Assembly (NCBI RefSeq): GCF_009765275.1
Contig: NZ_VOPH01000020.1
Span: forward strand, 1 to 35,005
Length of the DNA: 35,005 nt
From: Chachezhania sediminis
GTDB lineage: Bacteria; Pseudomonadota; Alphaproteobacteria; Rhodobacterales; Rhodobacteraceae
Direction: 5' to 3'
Positions 23,519 through 32,085 of this stretch are shown piece after piece. The translations under genes and the position numbers were made by a program. A model generated the notes under the pieces. That model worked only from the letters and a program-made list of their open reading frames with translations. It searched no databases and had not been told where the DNA came from. How positions within the stretch are numbered: position 1 is the first letter of the stretch; each line of letters opens with the position of its first letter.

Positions 23519-24247
23519 ATGACGGAGATTTCCAGAACAGCATTCCAGTCGGCCGGGCTGGTCGTGGCCATGGGCCTCGGCGCCTTCGCCGTGATCCAGA
23601 CCCTGCAAGGCCAGAGCTTCGACGCGCGCGTCGAACAGGCCCTCCTCGACAGGCCCGACATCATGATCCGCGTTTTCGAGAAGCTCGAGCGCCAGCGGGC
23701 AGAAAAGGAAGCCGCGGCGGCGCAGGACCAGATCGCTGATCTGGCGGACGACCTCTTCGCCGGGCTCGACCCCGCGAGACCGATCCTCATCGAACTCATG
23801 GACTACAATTGCGGCTATTGCCGCCGCGCCCATGGTACCGTCGAAGCAATCCGCACCGCCAACCCGGATCTGCAATATGTCCGCATCGAAACCCCGATCC
23901 TGGGTGCCGCCTCCAGGCTGGCTGCCGAAGTTGCCCTGACGGTCAAGGCGACCCACGGGCACGCAGCCTATGACCGCCTGGCCAGCGCCCTCATGACCTC
24001 GCCGGGCCCCGTCAACCCCGGAACCCTTCAGCAGATCCTCGAGGCGGAAGGGTTCGTGGCCGACACCATCCTCGAACGCGCCCGCGCCGGAGCCGCGGAT
24101 GCGGATCTGGCAGAGGCGGCGCGGATCGCCCGGCGCCTGGGCGCCACAGGCACGCCGGTTTTTGTCGGACCTTCGGGCATGGTCCGCGGCGCGGGGAGTG
24201 GCGCCGAGCTTCTGGAAATCGCGGCCCCGGCTCCGGCACCGACCTGA
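23519..24247 (+). CDS. DsbA-family thiol-disulfide oxidoreductase
   Basis: The product has 242 residues with GAGGT before the ATG at 23519. An uncleaved or signal-type helix (SAGLVVAMGLGAFAVIQTL) is followed by an alpha-helical linker and then the thioredoxin domain. It holds MDYNCGYCRRAHG with Cys98 and Cys101, an inserted helical region, and the cis-proline GATGTPVFVG. This is the DsbA/Com1-like layout for oxidising periplasmic cysteines. It is separate from the traA-traG operon and precedes traD. Probable clients are TraU and the TraN pair. Confidence 0.85.
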   Translation: MTEISRTAFQSAGLVVAMGLGAFAVIQTLQGQSFDARVEQALLDRPDIMIRVFEKLERQRAEKEAAAAQDQIADLADDLFAGLDPARPILIELMDYNCGYCRRAHGTVEAIRTANPDLQYVRIETPILGAASRLAAEVALTVKATHGHAAYDRLASALMTSPGPVNPGTLQQILEAEGFVADTILERARAGAADADLAEAARIARRLGATGTPVFVGPSGMVRGAGSGAELLEIAAPAPAPT

Positions 24248-24352
24248 GCCCAAGAGAGACGCGTTCGGGGGGCGGTCCGCGATGACCTGCTCGCGCAGGC
24301 CATCGCTTCCGTCCCCCGCACGAACATAGGCCATTTCGTGCCTGCTGCGACA

Positions 24353-24370
24353 GGAAGAGAGAACCAACCA
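24353..24370 (+). promoter_or_regulatory. Translation-initiation leader of traD, identical to that of traA
   Basis: The same GGAAGAGAGAACCAACCA found before traA lies here, one base ahead of the traD ATG at 24372. The flanking sequence differs, so the match is confined to the ribosome-binding segment. Confidence 0.7.
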
Positions 24371-24371
24371 A

Positions 24372-26591
24372 ATGCGCAACAGAGGACATGTCCAACTTGT
24401 CAGAGGCGGTCAGACCACGCAACATTGGACCCGGATGGCCACCCAGGTCCTGCGCTATTCGGTCTCCGTCGCAGCTGCGGCCTTCACCCTATCCTACGCC
24501 GTCCTCGTCCTTCAGAACTACGAGATCGACAAGATCCGCCTGACCGGCGTCCACTGGCTCGCGGATTTCCACGTCAATACCCGCGGCAACGAGGACCAGC
24601 GCCTCACCTACGTTGATCCATCCGGAGAGCGGGTGGAGCGGACGGCCGGAGAGGTCTTCTCGGACCCGGATCTTCGTCACCTCCGCGCCCGCTATATCGA
24701 CCAGGCCACGCGCTTCGCCTGGATCGCGGCAATCCCCGCGGCCCTGGCCTTCGCGCTCGTGGCCGGGATCTTCCTGTTGGTCGGCCGCAAGATCAACGAC
24801 GAGGAACATGTCCGGGGCGCGCGGCTCGTCTCGCAGGCCGAACTCAAGCACTGGTCGACCCGCAAATGGCGCAAATACGCGAAACGTCATGGGGCAGGGA
24901 TCAAGACCGGTCCCAGATACACCCTGGCCGGCATCCCGTTTCCGCCCAATGCCGTCGAGGCACAGATCGGGATCACCGGCACCGTCGGCGTGGGCAAGAC
25001 CAATGCCATGCACGAACTTCTGAACACGATCCGCGACCAGGGCGGCCGGGCCATCGTCTACGACCGGATGGGCGGGCTTCTCCGCGATCACTACGACGCG
25101 GGAACCGACGTGATCGTCAACCCGTTCGACAACCGCTCCCTCTCCTGGTCGCCCTTCCACGAGGCAGTGGGACCGGCGCAGTTTGCGCAGATCGCGGAAG
25201 TGATGATCCCGGATCCGCCCGGCACCACCGATCCGTTCTGGACCCAGGCCGCGCGCCTCGTCTTCCAGTACGCGGCCCGCGAACTGAAGAGCCAGGGGCG
25301 GGGTACCAATGCCGCCCTGCGCGAGGCGATCATGCAGCTTCCGGCGGAGAAACTGGCCGAGATCGTCAAGCCCACGCCGGGGGCGCATTTCTTCGGCGAG
25401 AGCGTTGCCAAGACCTCCGCCTCGATCCGCGCCAACATGATCTCGCTCCTGAGTTTTCTCGAATATCTGCGCGACGATGCCGAACCCTTCTCGATCCGGG
25501 AATGGGTGATCCGCGAAGAACCCGGCTTCGTGTTCCTCACGGGCAGTGCCGAACACGGAGCCGCCACCCGCAACATCATCTCGACGATGCTCGAAGTGGC
25601 CGCCAACGCGCTCATGACCATGGAAGAATGCCGGGACCCGCGGCTCTGGTTCTTCCTCGACGAGGTCCCGACCCTGAACCGGATGCCGTTTCTCCCGAAA
25701 AGCCTAGCCGAGATCCGCCAGTTCGGCGGCGCCTTCGTGGTGGGCTACCAGGTCTTCTCGCAGCTCGAGAGCATCTACGGGCTGAAAGATGCCGAGACGA
25801 TCTCGGGCGTCCTGAACAACCGGGTCGTCTTCAATACGCCCGATCACGCCACGGCCATGCGCTCCTCCAATTCCCTGGGCGAGGAGGACGTGGTCGAGAT
25901 CCAGGAAAACCTCTCTTTCGGCGCCAATGAGACCCGAGACGGTGTGTCGATGATGGGCCGCCGCACCACCCGTCCCATCGTGACCGCAGCCGAGATCCAG
26001 TCGCTCCCGCAGTTCAAGGCCTATTTCCGGCCGGCTTACGATGCGCCGGCAGCCAAGGTCACGTTTCTGCCGGTCAAGACCAGGACCCGCGTCGCGAAGT
26101 TCGTCCCCTACCAGGGCACCGGCTTTGCCGAAGGCAGCATGGAAGTGATGGGGGTGAATGCCGACCGGACCGATGGGCAGCGCCCCCTTCATGGCTTCGC
26201 GGCAATTGCCCCGGACGAGCAGCTGGCCGAGTTCACCCGCTGGCTGACCCGCGCGCGCCCGCAGGAGAAGGACGAGATCCTGGGCGACAACGACCAGTCC
26301 CGCCGTGAATGGTTCTGGCAGCATTTCTCGACGGAACGTGTCCGTGGCCTCGACCTGAAGGATATTGGTCAGCCGGATCCGTTCCAGGCCTTCGCCGGGT
26401 CCCGCGGGGCAAGGGCGAAGGCCCAGGTGGTCAGGATACCGTTTCCGGGGAGTGCTGCGGTGGAGACGGAGGCGCATGCGACGGCACAAAAGGCGAGCGA
26501 GCAGGGTACGACTGCCGAAGGAAGGCCTGGCCCGCGGCGCCGGAGATCCGCCCTGACGGCCATCCCCGACGATCTGGGCCAGCGCCGGTAA
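24372..26591 (+). CDS. traD: TraD type IV coupling protein
   Basis: The protein has 739 residues; F TraD has 717. Two membrane helices lie at about 20-45 and 115-137. Walker A GTVGVGKT is at 203-210 and Walker B LWFFLDEVPTL has its acidic pair at 430-431. The family's later block VGYQVFSQLESIYG and the GVLNNRVVFNTPDH segment are present. TraD is a hexameric ATPase that links the relaxosome to the channel and pumps DNA. The C-terminal 60 residues are polar and may contact the relaxosome. One base separates it from traI. Confidence 0.95.
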   Translation: MRNRGHVQLVRGGQTTQHWTRMATQVLRYSVSVAAAAFTLSYAVLVLQNYEIDKIRLTGVHWLADFHVNTRGNEDQRLTYVDPSGERVERTAGEVFSDPDLRHLRARYIDQATRFAWIAAIPAALAFALVAGIFLLVGRKINDEEHVRGARLVSQAELKHWSTRKWRKYAKRHGAGIKTGPRYTLAGIPFPPNAVEAQIGITGTVGVGKTNAMHELLNTIRDQGGRAIVYDRMGGLLRDHYDAGTDVIVNPFDNRSLSWSPFHEAVGPAQFAQIAEVMIPDPPGTTDPFWTQAARLVFQYAARELKSQGRGTNAALREAIMQLPAEKLAEIVKPTPGAHFFGESVAKTSASIRANMISLLSFLEYLRDDAEPFSIREWVIREEPGFVFLTGSAEHGAATRNIISTMLEVAANALMTMEECRDPRLWFFLDEVPTLNRMPFLPKSLAEIRQFGGAFVVGYQVFSQLESIYGLKDAETISGVLNNRVVFNTPDHATAMRSSNSLGEEDVVEIQENLSFGANETRDGVSMMGRRTTRPIVTAAEIQSLPQFKAYFRPAYDAPAAKVTFLPVKTRTRVAKFVPYQGTGFAEGSMEVMGVNADRTDGQRPLHGFAAIAPDEQLAEFTRWLTRARPQEKDEILGDNDQSRREWFWQHFSTERVRGLDLKDIGQPDPFQAFAGSRGARAKAQVVRIPFPGSAAVETEAHATAQKASEQGTTAEGRPGPRRRRSALTAIPDDLGQRR

Positions 26592-26592
26592 G

Positions 26593-29586
26593 ATGCTCAG
26601 TGTTTCGCGGGTCTCGGCCGGGGCAGCTGCCAGCGGCTATTACAAGGAAGAGGGCTACTATCAGGCCGGCACGCCCGAGGCCGAAGGCGTGGCGCAATGG
26701 TTCGGCAAGGCTGCGACCGCGTTGGGCCTGACCGGCCCGGTCGACGACGCGCGGTTCACGGCGTTTCTGGAAGGGCAAGCACCGGACGGCCGGATGATGG
26801 GCAAATACGAGGAGGGCGAGCGGAAGCACTTCGTGGGCACCGATCTGACGTTTTCCGCGTCGAAGACGGCCTCTGTCGCGGCCCTGGTCCTGGGTGACAC
26901 ACGGATCATCGAGGCCCATGACCGTGCCGTTCGCCTGGCCATGTCCGTCGTGGAAGAGCGCTTCGTCACGACACGGTGGTACGAGAAAGGCGTGCTGCAA
27001 AGAGGTCATCCCACCGGGATCATTGCCGGGATTTACCGGCATGACACGTCTCGCGCTCTGGACCCGAACCTGCACAGCCATGCCGTGGTCACGAATATAG
27101 TCGCAAACCCCACTGGCGGGTACACCGCGGCGGGGAACCGCGAGATCTTTCGCAACCAGAAGCTCATCACCGAGATCTACCGCTCGGAGTTCCAGCAGCG
27201 CCTCGAGCAGCATGGGATTGCCACACATCGGGGCCGCTATGGCGAGGTCCAGGTCTCGGCCGTGCCGGAGGACCTGGCCGAGATGTTCTCGAAGCGCCGC
27301 CAGGAAATCCTCGATGCGCTGGATCGGAAGGGGCTGGCGGCCACCCCGGCCAACGCCGCCCGCGCGACGCTCGCCACGCGTGCGGCCAAGCACAAGGATG
27401 TCGACCGTGACGCCCTGCGGACCGGATGGTCCCGGGATGCACAGGAGGCCGGGTTTGATCTGGGCCAACTGAAGGCCGAGCTCCATGGTACGCCGACGCT
27501 CCGGATCCCCGAGGACCAGGTGCGGTCCCGGGCCGACCGGTCCGGGCCGGACGGGTTTCTGGGACGGGTGCTGGCGATCCTGGGCCTCGACAAGACCGAC
27601 CTGGAGGGTCGCACGCTGACCGCTGGGCAAGGCCCGGAAGCCGCGGTCGCCAAGGCCATCGACCATATGAACGAGCGCGCGTCGATCTATAGCCGCGCCG
27701 ATCTCACGGTCGCGGCGATGGCTTTTTCGAAGGACGGCCGCTTCGCTCCTGTCGACAAGGAGATCCACCGGCGGCTCGAAACCGGGGGGCTCATGACCAA
27801 TGACCCGACTGGGCACCTTCTGACCGACAAGATCAGCGTCGCGCTCGAACGCGAAGTTCTTCGGGCCTGGCGCAAGGCCGAACGGACCGAGGGCGTCCAC
27901 CTCAACGCGGGCAGGGACCGCGGCGGGGTCGGAGCGCTGGCGAGACAGCTTGCGGGGACCGCCTCCCTGACAGAGGGACAGAAGGAAGCTATCACCACCG
28001 CCCTCACTGGCGAAGGGCGGTTCGTCGGGGTGCAAGGCTATGCCGGAACCGGCAAGACCTTCATGCTCGAGCGGTTGGCGCATTATGCCGGCCTCTCGGG
28101 GTACGAAGTCAGGGGGTTCGCGCCCTCCCATCAGGCGGTTCGGGAACTGGGCAAGGTCCTGACATCCACCCAGACCGTCCAGAGCCTGCTCATGGCCGAG
28201 CGCAGCCATCCGCAAGCCTTGGACAACCGCCGGACGATCCTCGTGGTCGACGAGGCGTCGATGATCGGAACACGCGACATGCGCGACCTGATGGCCCATG
28301 CCGAACGCACCGGCGCCGCGCGCGTCGTCATGGTTGGCGACACCAGACAACTCGATGCGGTTTCGGCGGGCCAGCCCTTCCACCTCCTTCAGAAGGCGGG
28401 AATGCGCGTGGCCGTGATGGACGAGATCCGCCGCCAGGAAGATCCCGAACTCCGGTCGGCCGTCTATCAGACGATCCGGGGCGAAATCCGCACGGCCTTC
28501 GAGACGCTCACGGGATCCGTGGTCCAGTCGGACGCCTATCTGACCGCGGCAGCCGACCGGTATCTGTCCTTGCCGGCCGTGGATCGGGAGGGCACCCGCG
28601 TGCTGACCACGACAAATGTGGCGCGGGCCACGCTGAATGATGCGATCCGGCTGGGCCTTCGCATCGAAGGCAAGCTTGGGGCCGACATCGCGCAGATCGA
28701 CGGCTTGTCGAACCGCAACCTCTCAGGGGCCCAGCGGACGGACGCCCGGTTCTTCGAGGTCGGCAACGTGGTGCAGGCCACGGCCACGAGCAAGACGCAT
28801 GGCCTGCGAAAAGGCGATCTCTACGCGGTCACGGCAATCGACGCCGGCAGGAATGTTCTGGTGGTCCGGGGGCAGGGTGCGACCGATGACGTAACCCTCC
28901 CGCTCGGCGCCATGATCCGAGGTCGCGAGCTGGGAAGATCCCTGGTCGTCTACGAGTCCGAGGCGCGGGCCATGGCTGTCGGCGACCGGATCCGGTTCCG
29001 CGTCACGGACGGGGTGGCGGGCGTGTCGAACGGTCAGTCGGGTGAGGTTCTGGGCCTTCGGGATGGAGCACTGGAGATCCGGCTGCCCGATGGCGAGACC
29101 CGCGCCCTCGACCTTCATGGCCCTGCCGCACGCGGCATGGAGCACGACTATGCCGTAACCGCCCATGCGGCCCAGGGCGAGAGCGTGGACCGTGTCATCG
29201 TCGCGATGAACGCGACCGAACGGCTTGCCACTCAGAAGTCCTTTTACGTCGACATCAGTCGGGCGCGGCATTCAGCGGTGCTCTTCACGGACGATGTCGA
29301 ACGTCTGGCGCGTACCGTTGAACGCGAGACCGGCGAGCGCCAGCACGCGTTGAGCCTTGTCGCACAGGACCTGGAAAAGACGGCGCCGGCCGAGATCAAC
29401 CGCGACGCAGAGGCGGACAAGTCGGCTGCCACGAAGGACAGGGCCGACACAATAGAAACCCGTGGAGATGCCGAGGGACCCGGCAAATGGCCGGATCGCA
29501 GCGAGGAAGATGTCCTGCGGGACATTCGGGAAGCTGAAATCCGGATGGAGCAGATCCTGACCAGAGAGAAGGAAATCACGCGATGA
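26593..29586 (+). CDS. traI: MobF-family relaxase-helicase TraI
   Basis: The protein has 997 residues. The relaxase domain (1-300) has candidate catalytic tyrosines at 16, 17, 22 and 23, the FSASKTASV motif and the metal-binding histidines of DPNLHSHAVV (His161, His163). The RecD-like helicase follows with GYAGTGKT at 482-489, VVDEASMIG with its acidic pair at 553-554, VGDTRQLDAV and, near the end, TAHAAQGESVDRV. It nicks at oriT, stays bound to the 5' end and unwinds the strand. F TraI is 1756 residues; this one lacks one of the two helicase-like copies, like TrwC of R388 (966). Confidence 0.96.
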   Translation: MLSVSRVSAGAAASGYYKEEGYYQAGTPEAEGVAQWFGKAATALGLTGPVDDARFTAFLEGQAPDGRMMGKYEEGERKHFVGTDLTFSASKTASVAALVLGDTRIIEAHDRAVRLAMSVVEERFVTTRWYEKGVLQRGHPTGIIAGIYRHDTSRALDPNLHSHAVVTNIVANPTGGYTAAGNREIFRNQKLITEIYRSEFQQRLEQHGIATHRGRYGEVQVSAVPEDLAEMFSKRRQEILDALDRKGLAATPANAARATLATRAAKHKDVDRDALRTGWSRDAQEAGFDLGQLKAELHGTPTLRIPEDQVRSRADRSGPDGFLGRVLAILGLDKTDLEGRTLTAGQGPEAAVAKAIDHMNERASIYSRADLTVAAMAFSKDGRFAPVDKEIHRRLETGGLMTNDPTGHLLTDKISVALEREVLRAWRKAERTEGVHLNAGRDRGGVGALARQLAGTASLTEGQKEAITTALTGEGRFVGVQGYAGTGKTFMLERLAHYAGLSGYEVRGFAPSHQAVRELGKVLTSTQTVQSLLMAERSHPQALDNRRTILVVDEASMIGTRDMRDLMAHAERTGAARVVMVGDTRQLDAVSAGQPFHLLQKAGMRVAVMDEIRRQEDPELRSAVYQTIRGEIRTAFETLTGSVVQSDAYLTAAADRYLSLPAVDREGTRVLTTTNVARATLNDAIRLGLRIEGKLGADIAQIDGLSNRNLSGAQRTDARFFEVGNVVQATATSKTHGLRKGDLYAVTAIDAGRNVLVVRGQGATDDVTLPLGAMIRGRELGRSLVVYESEARAMAVGDRIRFRVTDGVAGVSNGQSGEVLGLRDGALEIRLPDGETRALDLHGPAARGMEHDYAVTAHAAQGESVDRVIVAMNATERLATQKSFYVDISRARHSAVLFTDDVERLARTVERETGERQHALSLVAQDLEKTAPAEINRDAEADKSAATKDRADTIETRGDAEGPGKWPDRSEEDVLRDIREAEIRMEQILTREKEITR

Positions 29587-30101
29587 ACGACCAGCACCCA
29601 AACCTCCGGATCGTCCTCGGGCCCGAAGCTGCCAGGCTCATCCAGAACGCAGAGGGCAACCGTCCGATGGCCCTGGACCAGGCGATCCTGGACCTTCAGC
29701 AGCGGGCGGATCGATCGGGGGATGTGCCCGGGGCCGCACCGGGACCGTTGGTAGATCTCACCTGTCTGGAAGATCGACTGGCAGCGATCGAGGCGCAGTT
29801 GGCGGTGTGTACCGGAACGGTGGACCGGCTTCGCCTGGTTGCCTTGGCCGAGATGCGCATGACGCGCCTCTACATCGCGGCGATGATGGAGGCCCGGGAA
29901 GAGGGTGACCTTCGTGAGATCCTGGCGATTGGACACCGAACCGCCGAACACATCTACGATGAGCTCGAGGTCCTGACACAGGATGACGTTGCGCATCTCA
30001 CCCGTGATGAAGACCGCGTCGTGCAAATGATCCGCGAGGAAATGCACCGTGGCACGGCGCCTGAGGCGCTTCGGGACCGCCCCGAGCGGGAACGGGACTG
30101 A
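29583..30101 (+). CDS. Small relaxase-linked protein of unknown function
   Basis: The gene encodes 172 residues and overlaps the traI stop by ATGA. It is soluble and largely alpha-helical, rich in Glu, Arg, Leu and Met, with a likely coiled coil at about 55-110 (LEDRLAAIEAQLAV, then MRMTRLYIAAMMEAREEGDL). I do not recognise the family. Its coupling to traI suggests a relaxosome or regulatory role, but no DNA-binding motif is clear. Confidence 0.65.
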   Translation: MNDQHPNLRIVLGPEAARLIQNAEGNRPMALDQAILDLQQRADRSGDVPGAAPGPLVDLTCLEDRLAAIEAQLAVCTGTVDRLRLVALAEMRMTRLYIAAMMEAREEGDLREILAIGHRTAEHIYDELEVLTQDDVAHLTRDEDRVVQMIREEMHRGTAPEALRDRPERERD

Positions 30102-30122
30102 CGGTGTTTCCAGGCGGAAAAG

Positions 30123-30185
30123 CCATGCCATCTCGTGCCACGGGCCTGCCATCGCGTGGCAGGCCCGTGGCACGAGATGGCATGG
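30123..30185. repeat. 29-bp perfect inverted repeat with a 5-base loop
   Basis: Bases 30123-30151 are the exact reverse complement of 30157-30185, around the loop TCGCG. A hairpin of this length is very stable, but it is followed by no T-run, so it is not a standard intrinsic terminator. It lies 22 bases after the last gene of the traD-traI operon. The arms contain copies of TGCCATC/GATGGCA that recur nearby. It may be a protein-binding palindrome, a transfer origin component, a transcription stop or a mobile-repeat remnant. Confidence 0.85.
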
Positions 30186-30248
30186 GATGGCAGGGACGAG
30201 GAATTATCACATGAAATCAATGCCCACGGCGTGGCACTTCGTGCCATC
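30126..30248. repeat. Cluster of TGCCATC motifs
   Basis: TGCCATC occurs at 30126-30132, 30147-30153 and 30242-30248, and its reverse complement GATGGCA at 30176-30182 and 30186-30192: five copies in 123 bases. A smaller hairpin, TGGCAC-TTC-GTGCCA, is at 30232-30246. Such clusters mark binding sites for replication, transfer or partition proteins. Confidence 0.6.
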
Positions 30249-30425
30249 TCTTGCTCGGACGCCTAACACGTTCCAAGGCGCTCGAACTGCCTCCTGTATT
30301 GGCGCTCGGGCGCCCGGCAGCGAAGCTGCATGAGGTGTGAAGAAAATTCTGAGGCCCAAAGGGCCGAGGCGGGATCTGAGAGGCCCGATCCGTCAGTCAG
30401 GGCTCTGCAAGATCCCGATCATGGC

Positions 30426-31277
30426 ATGGCGCAGAGCGCCTCCTTGTGCCCGGCCCGGGCTCCGGAACGGACCCGCGGAGGCTTTGTCTGCCTCGCGGCC
30501 AGTGCCGTGCTTGCGGTCGCGCTACTGGCGCCACAGACGGCTTCGGCGGATTTCTGGGGCAGGGGCGGGCCCCTCCGCTCAGACGCCTCCCGGACCGTGG
30601 CGAAACCTCCGCGCGCGGAGCGACGGGCAGCCGCGGAGGGATGGCAGGTTCTCGGTGCGGGTCCGGGATCGGCTTCGCAGTGGTCTTCGGCCGACTGGTT
30701 TGAACGGAGCGCTCCCGGCGGACCGCGACGGGATCCGGCCACGTTCCGGCTGCCGAGTGGTTCGCAGGTCGAACAGCTCTTTGCACTCATCGCCTTCGCG
30801 GAAGCGCCGAATGCCGGCTACGATGCAATCCACCACAGCGCGCGGAAACAGCCGGGACAGAAGCCGACCCAGATGACGATGGAAGAGATCACCGATTGGG
30901 TAAAGGGCACCCCCGGCCAGCATCACGCCATCGGCCGGTACCAGTTCATACCTTCGACCTTCCGAAATCTGCAGCAACGTCTGGGGCTCCCGCACGGCGC
31001 CCGCTTCTCGGCCCAGGTCCAGGACCGGATGGCCTCCGTGTTGCTGGTCGATGCGGGCTACAGCGAGTTCCTGAACGGCGCTCTGGATCCCGACGCCTTC
31101 ATGGACCGGCTCGCCCGGATCTGGGCCGGGCTGCCGCTTCGAAGTGGGAAGTCGGCATATCACGGGCATGCCGGAAACCGGGCCACGATCTCTAGGGCGT
31201 TCTACTCGAAGCAGGTGAAGGCCATCTTCGGGACGGGTTCAAAGTTGGGCTGGAGGAGCGGCATCCGATACAAGTGA
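30426..31277 (+). CDS. Secreted lysozyme-like peptidoglycan hydrolase
   Basis: From the ATG at 30426 the product has 283 residues; a start at 30330 would add 32. A signal peptide (GFVCLAASAVLAVALLAPQTASA) is followed by a Gly/Arg-rich linker. The enzyme domain starts at about residue 110 with ALIAFAEAPNAGYDAIHHSA, whose glutamate is the likely catalytic acid. It continues with PTQMTMEEITDWV, HHAIGRYQFIPSTFRNLQQRLG and FSAQVQDRMASVLL, the pattern of phage-type and lysozyme-like muramidases. It probably makes local openings in the wall for the transfer channel, as Orf169-type enzymes do in F. It is the only gene between the palindrome and the abiE pair. Confidence 0.75.
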   Translation: MAQSASLCPARAPERTRGGFVCLAASAVLAVALLAPQTASADFWGRGGPLRSDASRTVAKPPRAERRAAAEGWQVLGAGPGSASQWSSADWFERSAPGGPRRDPATFRLPSGSQVEQLFALIAFAEAPNAGYDAIHHSARKQPGQKPTQMTMEEITDWVKGTPGQHHAIGRYQFIPSTFRNLQQRLGLPHGARFSAQVQDRMASVLLVDAGYSEFLNGALDPDAFMDRLARIWAGLPLRSGKSAYHGHAGNRATISRAFYSKQVKAIFGTGSKLGWRSGIRYK

Positions 31278-31310
31278 AAGCCTCGGCCGATCTGATGGGG
31301 CTTTCTCCTT
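31276..31310 (+). terminator. Possible terminator after the lysozyme gene
   Basis: GAAAGCC at 31276-31282 pairs with GGCTTTC at 31299-31305, followed by the pyrimidine-rich TCCTT. The stem has 7 bp and the loop is long (16 bases), so it is a modest candidate. It overlaps the end of the preceding gene and would insulate the abiE operon. Confidence 0.35.
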
Positions 31311-31356
31311 CTTGCAATCCGGGTGTGCAACAACGACGATCAGGCTCTTCATCGGA

Positions 31357-31419
31357 TGTCCGAAATATGTAGCAAAATTCGGACTCGCGCGTGTCCGAAG
31401 TATGTGTCAATCTTCGGAC
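31357..31419. promoter_or_regulatory. Two operator-like inverted repeats upstream of abiEi
   Basis: Two 28-base units, 31357-31384 and 31392-31419, start 35 bases apart. Each begins TGTCCGAA and ends TTCGGAC, so each is an inverted repeat with 7-bp arms, and the centres share TATGT and CAA. The second unit abuts the proposed start of abiEi. AbiEi antitoxins are known to repress their own operon by binding paired inverted repeats, so these are the probable autoregulatory sites. Confidence 0.8.
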
Positions 31420-32085
31420 ATGATGGATACCAGTTCACCTGTGGCCTTGCCCACCCAGATCCTTGATCGGATCAATGCCGAACCTGCCAAGGTCTGGACG
31501 CCGGGCGATTTTGCGGATGCTGGCTCGCGTGAGGCCGTCGACAAGGCTCTCCAGCGGTTGGCAAAATCCGGCGCGCTCCGCCGTATCGGGCGCGGCCTCT
31601 ACGACAAGCCACGACCCAACACGCTGACCGGGAGACCGTCGGCACCGGATTACCGCGCTGTCATCGAAGCTGTCGCACGGCGCGACAAGGCACGCTTTGT
31701 CGTGGACGGAATGACCGCGGCCAACACACTCGGACTGACCAACGCCGTTCCGGCCAAGATCGAGGTCCTGGTCGATGCCCGCCTGAAACCCATTGAACTC
31801 GGCAACCAGAAGATCGTCTTCAAGCATGCTGCGCCCAGCCGTCTTTACTGGGCCGGGCGTCCCGGCATGTATCTTGTTCAGGCATTGCATTGGGTCCACG
31901 ATGCCATGCAGGGCGAGACCGAGCGCTCGAAGGTCGATCGGATCATTCGAAAACTCCTGACCGAAAGTGACGAGGGACCCAGCCTCACCGAGGACCTTCG
32001 CATCGGCCTCTCGGCCATGCCGATCTGGATGCAAGATATCCTGCGCAATCCGATCATGTCAGCCGTGGCGGAGAGAAGCACATGA
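31420..32085 (+). CDS. abiEi: AbiEi-type antitoxin and autorepressor (DUF6088-like)
   Basis: The product has 221 residues from the ATG at 31420 (an ATG at 31423 is equally possible); upstream in-frame starts would run through the operator repeats. The N-terminal winged helix reads VWTPGDFADAGSREAVDKALQRLAKSGALRRIGRGLYDKP. The rest, with VVDGMTAANTLGLTNAVPAKIEVLVD, is the antitoxin domain. AbiEi proteins repress the operon and neutralise the partner without direct binding (type IV). There is no obvious ribosome site. The stop overlaps abiEii by ATGA. Confidence 0.85.
   Translation: MMDTSSPVALPTQILDRINAEPAKVWTPGDFADAGSREAVDKALQRLAKSGALRRIGRGLYDKPRPNTLTGRPSAPDYRAVIEAVARRDKARFVVDGMTAANTLGLTNAVPAKIEVLVDARLKPIELGNQKIVFKHAAPSRLYWAGRPGMYLVQALHWVHDAMQGETERSKVDRIIRKLLTESDEGPSLTEDLRIGLSAMPIWMQDILRNPIMSAVAERST

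Noticed and set aside
26431-28383. Minus-strand open frame of 650 codons opposite traI
   Set aside because: It is antisense to the relaxase with all its motifs; no product is recognised.
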